Part shown: piece after piece, positions 1 through 9,111 of the stretch
How positions within the stretch are numbered: the stretch's first letter is position 1
Layout: each line of letters opens with the position of its first letter
DNA from: Lentisphaerota bacterium
GTDB lineage: Bacteria; Verrucomicrobiota; Kiritimatiellia; UBA8416; JAUUYL01
Length of the DNA stretch: 45,480 nt
Direction: 5' to 3'
Assembly (NCBI GenBank): GCA_030590485.1
Contig: JAUUYL010000008.1
Span: forward strand, 1 to 45,480
Notes under the pieces: generated by a model
What the model saw: the letters and a program-made list of their open reading frames with translations, nothing else
Database searches by the model: none
Told to the model about the DNA's origin: nothing
Position numbers and translations under genes: made by a program

Positions 1-46
1 ACTCTAATCGCTTACGCTCCTTCATGCTCATTCTTAGTTCTCCCAT
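1..46 (-). CDS. Transposase N-terminus (partial)
   Basis: Fifteen codons are visible, reading MGELRMSMKERKRLE, and the frame runs off the left edge. The start ATG at 46-44 is preceded by AGGAGG (complement of 51-56) with a 4-nt spacer, a near-ideal ribosome binding site. The basic MKERKRLE start resembles the N-terminus of ISNCY-family transposases, which continue into a helix-turn-helix. With so few residues this assignment is inference. Confidence 0.45.
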   Translation of the reverse strand, partial: MGELRMSMKERKRLE

Positions 47-72
47 AACTCCTCCTTTTGGAGGCGTATTAT

Positions 73-118
73 AAGGGGACATTTCTAAATTGGATACAAG
101 GGGACATTTTCATATTGG
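73..118. repeat. Two direct 21-nt repeats at IS end
   Basis: AAGGGGACATTTCTAAATTGG at 73 to 93 is followed after 4 nt by a second copy at 98 to 118 differing at a few positions. The 25-nt period and the position just upstream of a transposase start suggest transposase binding sites. Confidence 0.6.
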
Positions 119-141
119 TATGACAGTGAATCTTCTCTCCA

Positions 142-170
142 CTTGACACCTGACACTCGACGCTTTACAC
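142..170. repeat. Degenerate short tandem repeat
   Basis: Repeats of the form TTGACACCTGACACTCGACGC lie between the IS end and cysE. They resemble the other low-complexity spacers in this window (35474-35556, 38041-38070, 42417-42451) in style but not in unit sequence. Confidence 0.45.
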
Positions 171-177
171 TTTTCCC

Positions 178-1101
178 ATGAGTGAGACAGGATGGATAGA
201 CAAACTGGCCAAGGACGTAACAGGTAAATTACATACCTGCAACAAGTGCGAACTGCGCAGAACGGCCAACAACACAGAGTATTTCCTTCCGAGCCGCAAG
301 GCCGTACATGATGTGCTGGATAACCTCATGGCAATCCTCTTCCCGGGCTGCCACGGACATGGCACTGCCCTTGAGGACGCGTCAGAAAAATGCATTTTAA
401 AGGAACTAAAATCGACTATTGCCGTTTTGCAGGAACAAGCCGAAATGGCTTTCCGCTACCAGTGCGAAATCGATGAATGCAACGATTGCAACGATTGCGT
501 TGATAAAGCGCAATCCGCGGCACAGTTTCTGCTGGAAACTCTTCCCGATACGCAGGATATGCTTCAGGACGATATAACGGCGGCCTACGAGGGGGATCCT
601 GCAGCAAAATCTAATATGGAAGTCGTCATGAGCTATCCGGCGATACAGGCGATCTCTACCTACAGAATAGCACATACCCTCTACAAGCAGGACGTACCCC
701 TGATACCGAGGATTATGACTGAACTGGCGCATTCACGCACCGGTATAGACATTCATCCCGGCGCGGAGATCGACAAACATTTCTTTATCGACCACGGCAC
801 AGGTGTTGTCATCGGTGAAACCACTACCATCGGAAAAAATGTAAAGATCTACCAGGGCGTCACACTTGGTGCATTAAGTTTCCCGGTAGACGAAGATGGA
901 AACCCTGTCAAAGGCGTCAAAAGACATCCTGACGTAAGGGACAACGTAACGATCTATGCCGAAGCGACAATACTTGGCGGGAAAACCGTTATAGGTGAAG
1001 GCTCAGAGATCGGCGGAAACGTATGGCTAACTAAATCCGTGCCTCCGAACAGCAAAGTCTACAACGTCCAGCCAGATCCGAAAATATTATCACATTCATG
1101 A
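178..1101 (+). CDS. cysE: Serine O-acetyltransferase
   Basis: Transfers acetyl from acetyl-CoA to L-serine, giving O-acetylserine, the acceptor for sulfide in cysteine synthesis; cytosolic. The C-terminal third is a left-handed beta-helix of hexapeptide repeats with the family signature HGTGVVIGETTTIG and a downstream loop (VKGVKRHPDV) followed by GGKTVIGEGSEIGGNVW. The roughly 190-residue helical N-terminus places it with the long SAT class found in many anaerobes rather than the 270-residue enterobacterial form. Odd: the N-terminal part carries cysteine clusters (C21/C24; C96, C101, C104, C107), which are not part of the SAT active site. It stands alone, with a repeat and an IS end upstream; the start ATG has only a weak ribosome site. 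No cysteine synthase gene is nearby. Confidence 0.9.
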   Translation: MSETGWIDKLAKDVTGKLHTCNKCELRRTANNTEYFLPSRKAVHDVLDNLMAILFPGCHGHGTALEDASEKCILKELKSTIAVLQEQAEMAFRYQCEIDECNDCNDCVDKAQSAAQFLLETLPDTQDMLQDDITAAYEGDPAAKSNMEVVMSYPAIQAISTYRIAHTLYKQDVPLIPRIMTELAHSRTGIDIHPGAEIDKHFFIDHGTGVVIGETTTIGKNVKIYQGVTLGALSFPVDEDGNPVKGVKRHPDVRDNVTIYAEATILGGKTVIGEGSEIGGNVWLTKSVPPNSKVYNVQPDPKILSHS

Positions 1102-1249
1102 TGCCTGCCGTTTACCAATAACCCCTGAAGCCTATCTTGATACTGCCTTTGAGATCACCCTCAGCGACATTAAGATCTGATAGAGCCTTGGCCATTATCT
1201 TCTGCCTAGTCCTGTGCCACCCAAATTACGACTACGGCTTTTATCGGCC

Positions 1250-2905
1250 CTACTTTTCGCCTACTACAGCTTCGGCAATATTAAGGGCATGATCTTTGAT
1301 CTTTCTGTAAGACTGGAGTATGTCCACAAAAATCAAACTCTTCAACGCGGATACCTGCTTAGCCTGCACCCTCTGCAAGTGTTTCTCACGATAATCTTTC
1401 ATCAACCTGGTAATCAACTCGCCCTCAGAATGAGCTTTTGCAAGTATTTCTGCGTTGTCAGACTTCACTGCGTCACTGATCATCAATGTATAGTCTGCGA
1501 CCCGGTCATGCAGAGTAAGAATCTCTTCCACACCTTCTTTAGACATATTGAGATTCGAATTTTTCAATTTTAGATATAGCTTCATAACACTGATCATATA
1601 ATCACTGATAGACTCATACTCATCAGCAACACGTAGCTGCTTGCGTCCCGCGTCAACCACATCATGTGAAATGTTACCTGACAGTATATGACTCAAAAAT
1701 TCGGTTATCTCCTTTTGAACAACATCCATAATCTCTTCCCGATGGAAAAGCTTCTTCTGTATGTCCTGATCGATTTCCTTTGCTGACAAACATTCTCTCA
1801 GCATCCCAAACATCTTGGCAGTATGATCGCACATTCTGTTGATCTCATCCTGAGACTGCTGAATTCCAATAGCCGGAGTATCCAGCATACGCACATCCAG
1901 GAATGTCAGGTGTGGAGTCTCCTTGTGCGGCGTATCGGGTATGATCTTGGTAACTACATTGGCCAACAAACCCATCAGCGGAAGAAAAACAATTGTGTTG
2001 ATAATATTAAAACCCGAATGCGTCATAGCTATTCGCATCTCGATATCAGCGTTCATAATATCGCCCATGCGCTGAATGATCGCTGTATAACCAAAGAAGA
2101 TAGGGAGCAGCCATACAGTTCCGACAATATTGAAAATAATATGCGCATAGGCTGCTCTTTTTGCGTTTGTCGACGCACCCAATGAAGCCAGAAAAGCTGT
2201 AATAGTGGTGCCAACGTTCAGACCAAGTATCAACCCGGCAGCAGTATCGAAATTTATGGTTCCAGCCATTGCCAGCGCAATGGTTATACCAAGCGTGGCC
2301 GATGACGACTGCACGATCATGGTCGCTATACAACCAGCAAAAGCACATTTGAGTACGCCGATATACGTCACGCCGGACATAACGGAGAAAAATGCCGTAA
2401 CAACCTCTTTGACCTGCTCATTCTTAAATCCTGCAGACATCGTCTCCAGACCGAAAAATACCATACCCAGACCTACAACAGCCATTGCGGTAAACCGTGT
2501 CCGCTCGTTCTTAACAAAAAGATAAACGAAAGCCGCAATACCAAGAATCGGCAAACCATACTTCCCGATCTTGAGAGCAAGGATGAACCCGGTGATTGTT
2601 GTCCCTACGTTGGCACCAAGAATTACTCCTATCGCCTGCATCAGGGTCATAAACCCGCCATTGACAAAACCCACAACCATGACTGTCGTGACAGAACTGG
2701 ACTGGATTATACTTGTGACAAGCGTACCAACACCACAAGCGGCAACGCGATTAGAAGTGACAGAGCCGATCATTTTCCTTAAACGGCTGCCTGCAACAGC
2801 CTGCATACCTTCAGACATATTCTTCATGCCGAGCAGAAAGATTCCAAGCCCACCGATAACACCAAAAGCCATATCTAAGATTAAATCATAATTACCTGAA
2901 TTCAT
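1250..2905 (-). CDS. Na/phosphate cotransporter with PhoU-like tail
   Basis: An inner-membrane sodium-coupled phosphate transporter of the NptA/YjbB (Na_Pi_cotrans) family. Two inverted-topology repeats each carry the hallmark QSSS motif (residues 68-71 and 199-202) flanked by glycine-rich helices (GVILGANVGTTIT; LILGLNVGTTITA). After residue about 330 the chain becomes soluble and helical, matching the PhoU-like domain fused to many members. Length (551 residues) is typical. It converges with cysE, leaving about 150 nt with no obvious terminator. It has no phosphate-regulon neighbours, although an OprP-type porin gene lies 8 kb away. Substrate specificity (phosphate) is from family knowledge. 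Confidence 0.88.
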   Translation of the reverse strand: MNSGNYDLILDMAFGVIGGLGIFLLGMKNMSEGMQAVAGSRLRKMIGSVTSNRVAACGVGTLVTSIIQSSSVTTVMVVGFVNGGFMTLMQAIGVILGANVGTTITGFILALKIGKYGLPILGIAAFVYLFVKNERTRFTAMAVVGLGMVFFGLETMSAGFKNEQVKEVVTAFFSVMSGVTYIGVLKCAFAGCIATMIVQSSSATLGITIALAMAGTINFDTAAGLILGLNVGTTITAFLASLGASTNAKRAAYAHIIFNIVGTVWLLPIFFGYTAIIQRMGDIMNADIEMRIAMTHSGFNIINTIVFLPLMGLLANVVTKIIPDTPHKETPHLTFLDVRMLDTPAIGIQQSQDEINRMCDHTAKMFGMLRECLSAKEIDQDIQKKLFHREEIMDVVQKEITEFLSHILSGNISHDVVDAGRKQLRVADEYESISDYMISVMKLYLKLKNSNLNMSKEGVEEILTLHDRVADYTLMISDAVKSDNAEILAKAHSEGELITRLMKDYREKHLQRVQAKQVSALKSLIFVDILQSYRKIKDHALNIAEAVVGEK

Positions 2906-3010
2906 ATTACCTCTCTATTACAGGAACTCCAGTTGGCGCAGATACTACCAAGAGGTAGTCAGAATATTCAACAAGTATTATAGGGAAACTGGTATTATTA
3001 TTGGCGGTTA

Positions 3011-3859
3011 TCAAATATCCAGCCGGATAGCATAAAGTGACTTGCGGGCGGTAATAAAGAGCGTTTCCCCGTCTTTTCCGAAACAAACATTACTGGGCCT
3101 TTCCGGCACCTTAATTTTCCTTAAAAACTTACCTTCGGGACTGTATACCCCAACCACATCAGTAGTTACGTACAGATTCCCCATGCTGTCCAGAGCCATC
3201 CCGTCAGAGCCATCCGCAACAAAAAGCGTCTTATTAGACAACGTTCCGTCATCATTTACCTTATATGTATAAGTCTTTTTGGCGCCATGATCCGCAACGT
3301 ACAGTGTCTCGCCCTTTAATGTCCCAATAATCCCATTCGGCCTAACCAGATCATCGATTACCCGCATGACCTTCCCCCCGCCAGGCACCAGATAATAGAC
3401 GTCTTCTCCATCCTGCTCCATATCATCGCGCTTCTTGCCGTATCTGGGATCCGTGAAATATACCCCGCCTTTCAGGTCAACCCAAAGATCGTTAGGACTG
3501 TTGAACTTCTTGCCGTCATAACGATCAGCCAATACCGTCTCCTCGCCATTCGTCATGGTCAAGGTCACCCGACGGTTGCCACCCTCGCAAATCCCCAGAT
3601 TGCCAAGCGCATCGAATATCAATCCGTTCGCACGCCCACTATTCTCACGAAATGTCGATACACCCTTCTTTGCCGACCATACATGGATTCTGCTGTTGGG
3701 TATATCCGAAAAATAAATATCGCCATTCGGCGCGACAGCCGGCCCCTCAGTAAAATTAAAACCAGTCGCCAGACGCATCACCTCCGAACCAACTTCCGGA
3801 TAGCTCCTGCATGAACAAACACATAACAGCAAAGCAAAAGTAAATAATAGTCTATTCAT
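3011..3859 (-). CDS. SMP-30/gluconolactonase-like lipoprotein
   Basis: A six-bladed beta-propeller of the SMP-30/gluconolactonase/LRE family, which hydrolyses sugar lactones or related esters using a bound divalent metal. Family features are FTEGPAVAPNGDIYFSD near the start, NGLIFDALGNLGICEGGN, and FNSPNDLWVDLKGGVYFTDP. I chose the start at 3859 (MNRLLFTFALLLCVCSC) because it gives a classic lipoprotein signal with Cys at the cleavage site; a longer in-frame extension upstream lies wholly inside the preceding gene. That start overlaps the stop of the upstream gene by 8 nt, suggesting translational coupling. It is probably anchored in the outer or inner membrane and periplasmic. The substrate is not predictable. 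Confidence 0.82.
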   Translation of the reverse strand: MNRLLFTFALLLCVCSCRSYPEVGSEVMRLATGFNFTEGPAVAPNGDIYFSDIPNSRIHVWSAKKGVSTFRENSGRANGLIFDALGNLGICEGGNRRVTLTMTNGEETVLADRYDGKKFNSPNDLWVDLKGGVYFTDPRYGKKRDDMEQDGEDVYYLVPGGGKVMRVIDDLVRPNGIIGTLKGETLYVADHGAKKTYTYKVNDDGTLSNKTLFVADGSDGMALDSMGNLYVTTDVVGVYSPEGKFLRKIKVPERPSNVCFGKDGETLFITARKSLYAIRLDI

Positions 3860-4346
3860 CACTGAACCAACTTCTGTCCTCGCCATATATCGTCCTGGAC
3901 TCTCCAAGCTTAACCGAATCACCATCCCGAACAATTTCATCCAAATACAACAAACAGTCCCCGTCACGATTTTCAACCCTTAGGAATAACGCTTCTTTCT
4001 TATCCTCATCATTTAAGTCGCTGACTCTCATTTCTCCATCTAATAATTGACGGGCCGTATGATCCTTCTCTTTCGGGAAATATACCCATGCCTCACCAAT
4101 AAATATTACTCCATATAAATCATGCTCTTTTACCGCACTTATAATAGAAGCGTTTAATTGGGCCTGGTCTGTTTTAGGCGGAATCGGATTAACAGAAATT
4201 AAACCGTCATTTCCATTAAAAGAAAAAAGCATATGTCCATGAGTCTTATCTTTAAGAAATAAGCGACGGGCTTCTTTGCGTAAACCGTCAGCCCATTTCT
4301 TTAATGACGGTGATTTTGCAGTGGGTATCCATTCTTGTTCTTTCAT
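3852..4346 (-). CDS. Hypothetical protein
   Basis: A 164-residue soluble protein that I do not recognise. It has no signal peptide, no membrane segment and no obvious motif. The central part alternates beta-like strands (LYGVIFIGEAWVYFP) with charged helices, and the N-terminus is rich in Lys/Arg. It overlaps the SMP-30-like lipoprotein gene by 8 nt and would be co-transcribed with it. Base composition is more AT-rich than its neighbours, which could mean recent acquisition. It is divergent from trkA with about 125 nt between the starts. Confidence 0.6.
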   Translation of the reverse strand: MKEQEWIPTAKSPSLKKWADGLRKEARRLFLKDKTHGHMLFSFNGNDGLISVNPIPPKTDQAQLNASIISAVKEHDLYGVIFIGEAWVYFPKEKDHTARQLLDGEMRVSDLNDEDKKEALFLRVENRDGDCLLYLDEIVRDGDSVKLGESRTIYGEDRSWFSDE

Positions 4347-4472
4347 TCAGGGATTATATACAAGAAAAGAAGATAAACAAGCCCTAGCAACCAACAACTA
4401 TTCTTGAAGATTGCCAATGTGCCTGAATTATCTTGTAAGCTTTGGGTGTCCTGCTGTAGCCTACCCTCCGTT

Positions 4473-5804
4473 ATGTATTGTGTAATATTCGGAGCTGGTG
4501 AAGTTGGTTCGCATATGGCTGAGATCCTTGATCGAAAAGGATATCGCCTGTCTGTGGTGGATAACAATGCGGAGTCTGTTCAGAAACTGGCAAATAAGGT
4601 AGATGCAAGGCCTATCATAGGTAGCATCATGAACCGTGATGTGCTCATCTCTGCAGAAGTTGAGAATGCCGATCTGGTATTATGCGTTACAAATCAGGAC
4701 GCCGAGAATATCCTCGGTGCCATGCTTTCCAAGAAACTAGGCGCCAAGACGGTAATAGCCCGCGCACGCTCTGATGACTTTATCGCCGGCCGAGAAGACA
4801 CTTTTCATCAGGATTTTGGCATAGATGATATTCTTTCCCCCGAAGTGCTGGCAGCAGAAGAAATCTGCAAACGAATCAAAACACCGGGCGTGTCGGCTAT
4901 AGAGTTTTTTGCGGATGGAAAGGTCGGGCTCAGAGAGCATACCGTTCCCTCTGACTCTGATATGATAGGTATTCCTTTCAAAGATCTGGACATTGGCAGC
5001 AAAATTCTGATTACTGCTGTCTTCCGCCACGGAGAGACTATAATACCAAACGGAGATACTTCCTTTGAGGCTGATGATCATTTCTTTATTGTAGGCATAA
5101 CTGAAGATGTCGAAGGGTTTGGTCGGCAATTCGGCGATGTTCCAACTCCAAAACGTAGAGTTATAATATATGGCGGCACGGCAATCGGGGCAAAACTGGC
5201 ACTGATGCTTGAGGATAGCGGAATATCTGTGAAGCTCATAGAGGCAGACCGTGAGAAATGCCACAAAATATCTGAAATGCTTGAAAAAACACTGGTGCTC
5301 AACGGCTCCGGCCTTGATGCCGATTTTCTTCTGCAGTCCGGCATTGCTGAATCAGACGCATTTATCGCAGCCAGTGATCAGGATGAACACAATATAGTAT
5401 CAGCTCTTATTGCAACTGAGCATGGTGCTTCGGAAACTGTTGCCGTTGTCGAACAGGCATCATTTGTTCCAGTCGCAAGAAGGCTCGGAGTGCATGCCGC
5501 GATGTCGCCCAGGCTTGTTACTGCGAGCCGAGTCATGAGATCTATTCTTCCTGACCGTATCAAGTCACTTGCAATTCTCTCAGAGCATGAGGTCGATGTC
5601 CTCGAAGTGCATGTGCGTGCCGACGACAAGATAGTAGGCAAGCGGTTGAAAAAACTTAGCATGCCACGCGATACAGTAATCGCAGCTATAGTCCGAGGAG
5701 ATGATGTGGTGGTCCCTCATGGCGAAGACACGATAAATGAGAATGATATCGTCATCGTATTTACGCTCAGTAAAAATTTAACGGCTGTCGAAAGGTTATT
5801 CTAA
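4473..5804 (+). CDS. trkA: Trk potassium uptake regulatory subunit TrkA
   Basis: The cytoplasmic NAD-binding gating ring of the Trk potassium channel. Two RCK units follow one another: an N-terminal Rossmann half beginning MYCVIFGAGEVGSHMAEIL, an RCK_C part, then a second Rossmann half (VIIYGGTAIGAKLALMLE) and a final RCK_C. The start at 4473 puts the glycine motif right at the N-terminus as in known TrkA (443 residues; family about 450-460); an upstream in-frame ATG at 4404 would add 23 unrelated residues. In the second half the glycine motif is GGTAIG instead of GxGxxG, so nucleotide binding there may be weaker. The stop is followed after 2 nt by trkH. Confidence 0.92.
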   Translation: MYCVIFGAGEVGSHMAEILDRKGYRLSVVDNNAESVQKLANKVDARPIIGSIMNRDVLISAEVENADLVLCVTNQDAENILGAMLSKKLGAKTVIARARSDDFIAGREDTFHQDFGIDDILSPEVLAAEEICKRIKTPGVSAIEFFADGKVGLREHTVPSDSDMIGIPFKDLDIGSKILITAVFRHGETIIPNGDTSFEADDHFFIVGITEDVEGFGRQFGDVPTPKRRVIIYGGTAIGAKLALMLEDSGISVKLIEADREKCHKISEMLEKTLVLNGSGLDADFLLQSGIAESDAFIAASDQDEHNIVSALIATEHGASETVAVVEQASFVPVARRLGVHAAMSPRLVTASRVMRSILPDRIKSLAILSEHEVDVLEVHVRADDKIVGKRLKKLSMPRDTVIAAIVRGDDVVVPHGEDTINENDIVIVFTLSKNLTAVERLF

Positions 5805-5806
5805 GA

Positions 5807-7252
5807 GTGAACCTACGTATTGTCTTAAGGGTGCTGGGAATATTTCTTATCCTTCTTGGCGGAATAATGATTGTTCCCCTGATGTGGGCGGTTCATTATA
5901 ATGAGCCGCTCCGCTACTTTCTTGTACCGATAGCTGTAACCCTACTATCCGGCATCTTGATATTTCTATGCTTCAGGAAGGCTCATGGTGCGCTATACCC
6001 TAAAGAAGGATTTGCAGTCGTAGGTATGGGCTGGATACTGTCATCGGTATTCGGGTGCCTTCCATACCTGGTTTCGAACACTCTTCCGACATTTGCCGAC
6101 GCCTATTTCGAGACCATGTCCGGATTCACCACTACAGGCGCCTCTGTCATGACCAATATAGAGGCAACGGCAAAATGCGTGCTTTTTTGGCGGTCTCTGA
6201 CTCACTGGCTTGGTGGAATGGGTATCATCGTCCTCTTCGTGGCCGTTTTCCCCTTCCTTGGAGTAGGCGGACGCTATCTCCTTCGCTCGGAAGTGCCGGG
6301 ACCGATAGCCGACGATATCAAGCCGAGAATCAAAGAGACAGCCAGGATGTTGTGGATTCTCTACATCGGCCTGACGATCGTTCAAACTACGCTGCTTATG
6401 TTCGGCGGTATGGATCTATTCGAGAGCCTCTGTCATACGTTCGGCACATTGGCAACCGGCGGGTTCTCCACGCGAAACGCCTCGATAGGCGCTTATGGCT
6501 CAGCCTATATCGAATGGGTAATCATCGTATTCATGCTTATGGCCGGCACGAATTTCTCACTATATTATTCGCTCATCAAGAAACGCTGGCGAACATTTTC
6601 TTCTAATACTGAGCTGAGAGTGTACCTTTCAATCTTTCTTGCCGGATCAATTATTGCAACGGTGAGTATATGCCACAACGGCCTTGTGCCCAGTGTTTCC
6701 GAGGGGATCAGGACAGCGGCTTTTCAGGTCGCGTCTATTCTGACAACGACAGGATTTGTAACAACCGACTTTGACCAATGGCCGGCTATGTTGAAAGTGA
6801 TGCTAGTCACCTTTATGTTTATAGGCGGATGCGCGGGGTCAACGGGCGGCGGACTTAAAGTTATCCGTATAATCATACTTTATAAGTTTATGGTCAGCGA
6901 AATAGTCAAAAAAGCGAACCCAGGCGCGGTGACGACAGTAAAGATATCGGGGGTCAAGGTCGAACGCCATGTTATTGAAAGCGTGATGGGCCTTTTCGTT
7001 CTAGCTATATGCGTCTTTATTGTTGCTGTATTTCTGATATCTATGCGCGATGTTGATCTTATTACAGCTGTCACATCAGTAGCGGCTACTCTCTGGAACA
7101 TCGGCCCAGGCCTTTCTAAAGTAGGGGCGGTCTGTAATTATGAATTCATGGATACATTCTCTAAGTTCCTTCTGGCGCATTGCATGCTGATGGGCCGTCT
7201 TGAGCTCTTTACCATTGCGGTTCTCTTCGCTCCATCATTCTGGCGTAAGTGA
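5807..7252 (+). CDS. trkH: Trk potassium transporter membrane subunit TrkH
   Basis: The potassium-conducting membrane subunit, belonging to the SKT superfamily with four M1-P-M2 repeats. Pore loops are visible as SGFTTTGASVMTN, LATGGFSTRNASIG, LTTTGFVTTDFDQWP and LWNIGPGLSKVG; the selectivity-filter glycine is present in each. It starts with GTG two nucleotides after the trkA stop, so the two are one transcript with coupled translation. Length (481 residues) and the C-terminus (LFAPSFWRK) are normal. The convergent response regulator ends only 19 nt further on, leaving no room for a usual terminator between them. Confidence 0.93.
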   Translation: MNLRIVLRVLGIFLILLGGIMIVPLMWAVHYNEPLRYFLVPIAVTLLSGILIFLCFRKAHGALYPKEGFAVVGMGWILSSVFGCLPYLVSNTLPTFADAYFETMSGFTTTGASVMTNIEATAKCVLFWRSLTHWLGGMGIIVLFVAVFPFLGVGGRYLLRSEVPGPIADDIKPRIKETARMLWILYIGLTIVQTTLLMFGGMDLFESLCHTFGTLATGGFSTRNASIGAYGSAYIEWVIIVFMLMAGTNFSLYYSLIKKRWRTFSSNTELRVYLSIFLAGSIIATVSICHNGLVPSVSEGIRTAAFQVASILTTTGFVTTDFDQWPAMLKVMLVTFMFIGGCAGSTGGGLKVIRIIILYKFMVSEIVKKANPGAVTTVKISGVKVERHVIESVMGLFVLAICVFIVAVFLISMRDVDLITAVTSVAATLWNIGPGLSKVGAVCNYEFMDTFSKFLLAHCMLMGRLELFTIAVLFAPSFWRK

Positions 7253-7271
7253 TGATCCGCAGCAGCTTTCG

Positions 7272-7682
7272 TCACTCTTGGACCGAGGAACAGAAGTAAA
7301 CTTCACCAGCTACTATAGCACGTATTGCGGGGCTGAGGTCCGTGTTGACATTCCCCTTGAGGATGTATCCTGATGCGCCTGCCTCCATGACGGAAGCTAC
7401 CATTATCTTTTCGTGATGCACTGACATGCAAAGCACAAGTATATCGTTATGTTCTGACTTGATTTTTCTTGTTGCCTCAATACCGTTAAGTTTCGGCATG
7501 CGAATATCCATCACAACCACATCCGGCATAAGTTCCTCCGCCTTCTGCACGGCAACCTCACCGTCTTCCGCTGTCGCAACAACTTCCATATCAGACTCAA
7601 GCGCGAGTAGATTGCATATTCCCTCCCGAATGAGTTCATGATCGTCAGCAACGAGTACTTGAAGTTTTTTTTGTTCTGTCAT
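7272..7682 (-). CDS. Receiver-only response regulator (NarL type lacking HTH)
   Basis: A receiver domain with the expected acidic pair (D13, D14), phosphoacceptor D59 (VVVMDIRMP) and the conserved Lys in GYILKGN. The sequence is of the NarL/FixJ class, but the protein stops at residue 136, just after the last receiver helix (GEVYFCSSVQE). Its relative at 12742-13398 continues at this point into a linker and LuxR-type helix-turn-helix. The stop is 19 nt from the end of convergent trkH, so a deletion or rearrangement joining the two genes probably removed the output domain. It overlaps the upstream kinase gene by 4 nt (ATGA). It may be a functional phosphate sink or competitor, or a decaying gene; the intact active site favours the first. 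Confidence 0.8.
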   Translation of the reverse strand: MTEQKKLQVLVADDHELIREGICNLLALESDMEVVATAEDGEVAVQKAEELMPDVVVMDIRMPKLNGIEATRKIKSEHNDILVLCMSVHHEKIMVASVMEAGASGYILKGNVNTDLSPAIRAIVAGEVYFCSSVQE

Positions 7683-9100
7683 TCGATACCGCTCTTCTCA
7701 AGCCATGGCGCAACGAGCGTAACACAAGTACATTTATACGGCTCAGAGTCTATTGTTATACTGCCGTCAATATCTTGCAGTCGCTCCTGAATAGAGAAGA
7801 GACCCAGGCCCCGCCCGGTTCCTAAATCAACCTCGCAACCAAAACCTTTCCCCTCGTCTTCCACAGTCAGCATCACGTCGCCATCCACTCTTTCAAGCCT
7901 TACAAAAGCCTTCTTAAGGCCGGAATGCTTGACTACATTAAACAACAACTCTCGCGCAGCCTTAAACAACACTGTCGATATAGTATCATCAAGTTCACCC
8001 AGATCATCACCAACAACAAGCTCAAAGGAAACATCAAAACGCTCTTTCATGCCTGCACATAATTTCACGAGAGAGTCCTTCAGCCCCCACTGATAAAGCG
8101 TCGAAGATGCCAACTCAAAGCTGAGAAGACGAAGGTGGTCATAGGCCTTTTTCACGAGATCATCTATCTCCGCCATCAAGGCCTTGCAGTCGTCAGTCTC
8201 TGCGTGCGATGAGGCAACCGTCACCTTCATTCGACAAGCGGCAAGCATCTGGGCAACATCATCGTGCAGTCCTTCTGCAATACGCTTCTGTTCATGATCC
8301 TGAGCTGTTGTCAACATCTTGGCAAGCCGTCGCAACTGTTCCGTACGGGTTTTGATCCGATCCTCGAGCTCCTCGTTCAGCTCTCTCAGATTGCCCTCAG
8401 CAGTCTCTCGAGTGGCCACAGCTTGTTGCAAAAGGGTCTGTCGCTTTGAGATTTCGTCGACCATTGCATTGATTTCCCTGTTCAAAGAATCGATCTCTGT
8501 TGTGGAAACCGAAGGTAGCGTAAGGCTATAATCACCGTCGGCGATTTTGCGGAGACCCGAAACTGTATTCTTGACGGGACGAATCACAACGGTATTGACT
8601 ATAAATGTGCAGACCAGAACAATTATTAGAATCGCAAATGCGATAAGCATAAGGCCGGAGCGCCCGATAGCCCGCTGGGTCGCCAGCAGATGTTCTTGAT
8701 TCAGGGACACCTCAACATGCCCAACAATGACCTTCCCCCTCAACACGGCAGTCTTCCCGCAGGCCAAAATAGGCTCGTCCCTGTATTGTCTTTCATAAAG
8801 AATATCACCATACTCAGTAGTAACCTTGACTGAAGCGAGTCCGATGCTGGCCCAGGGATAGGTTTTAAAATAATGCTCTATGGTCGTGTCATCCATATTC
8901 CAAATATCTTCCGCCAAGTGATGCGCTATTTCAGAGGATGTAACGACTACCCGCCGGTACAGCTGTTTTTTTATAGGGATACTTGATATGCGGGTGTTAG
9001 CAAACACCATCACAACTCCGACGATCAGCAGGGATATTGAAATCCACAGCACAAGATTCGTGCGAATACTTGAAGTGCTAGCTTTACTGGATGTCTCCAC
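7679..9100 (-). CDS. NarX-like sensor histidine kinase
   Basis: A membrane sensor kinase of the HisKA_3 (NarX/DegS) class. Order: TM1 about residues 15-35, a periplasmic domain of about 115 residues (probably a small double-Cache or PAS-like fold), TM2 about 150-173, HAMP about 174-225, a coiled coil about 225-258, a DHp helix with phosphoacceptor H279 (EQKRIAEGLHDDVAQ), and a HATPase_c domain with DEGKGFGCEVDLGTGRGLGL. It would phosphorylate the receiver encoded immediately downstream, whose gene overlaps this one by 4 nt. The gene for a double solute-binding protein lies 11 nt upstream, which suggests that protein delivers the signal. The ligand is unknown. Confidence 0.88.
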   Translation of the reverse strand: METSSKASTSSIRTNLVLWISISLLIVGVVMVFANTRISSIPIKKQLYRRVVVTSSEIAHHLAEDIWNMDDTTIEHYFKTYPWASIGLASVKVTTEYGDILYERQYRDEPILACGKTAVLRGKVIVGHVEVSLNQEHLLATQRAIGRSGLMLIAFAILIIVLVCTFIVNTVVIRPVKNTVSGLRKIADGDYSLTLPSVSTTEIDSLNREINAMVDEISKRQTLLQQAVATRETAEGNLRELNEELEDRIKTRTEQLRRLAKMLTTAQDHEQKRIAEGLHDDVAQMLAACRMKVTVASSHAETDDCKALMAEIDDLVKKAYDHLRLLSFELASSTLYQWGLKDSLVKLCAGMKERFDVSFELVVGDDLGELDDTISTVLFKAARELLFNVVKHSGLKKAFVRLERVDGDVMLTVEDEGKGFGCEVDLGTGRGLGLFSIQERLQDIDGSITIDSEPYKCTCVTLVAPWLEKSGIE

Positions 9101-9111
9101 AAAAAACTGTC

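Larger units (their letters stand above)
1..118 (-). mobile_element. Insertion sequence end, partial (ISNCY-like)
   Basis: The window opens inside an insertion sequence transcribed leftwards. It contains the first codons of a transposase behind a perfect AGGAGG site, and outside it two direct copies of a 21-nt motif (73-93 and 98-118) beginning AAGGGGACATTT. Motifs of this kind are common at the ends of ISNCY/IS481-type elements. The outer boundary near 118 is inferred from where the second copy ends. The rest of the element lies outside the window, so the family cannot be fixed. Confidence 0.55.

Noticed and set aside
1112-1195. 27-codon minus-strand frame in the cysE/Na-Pi spacer
   Set aside because: Protein-like ending but no match I recognise and no ribosome site; too short to call.
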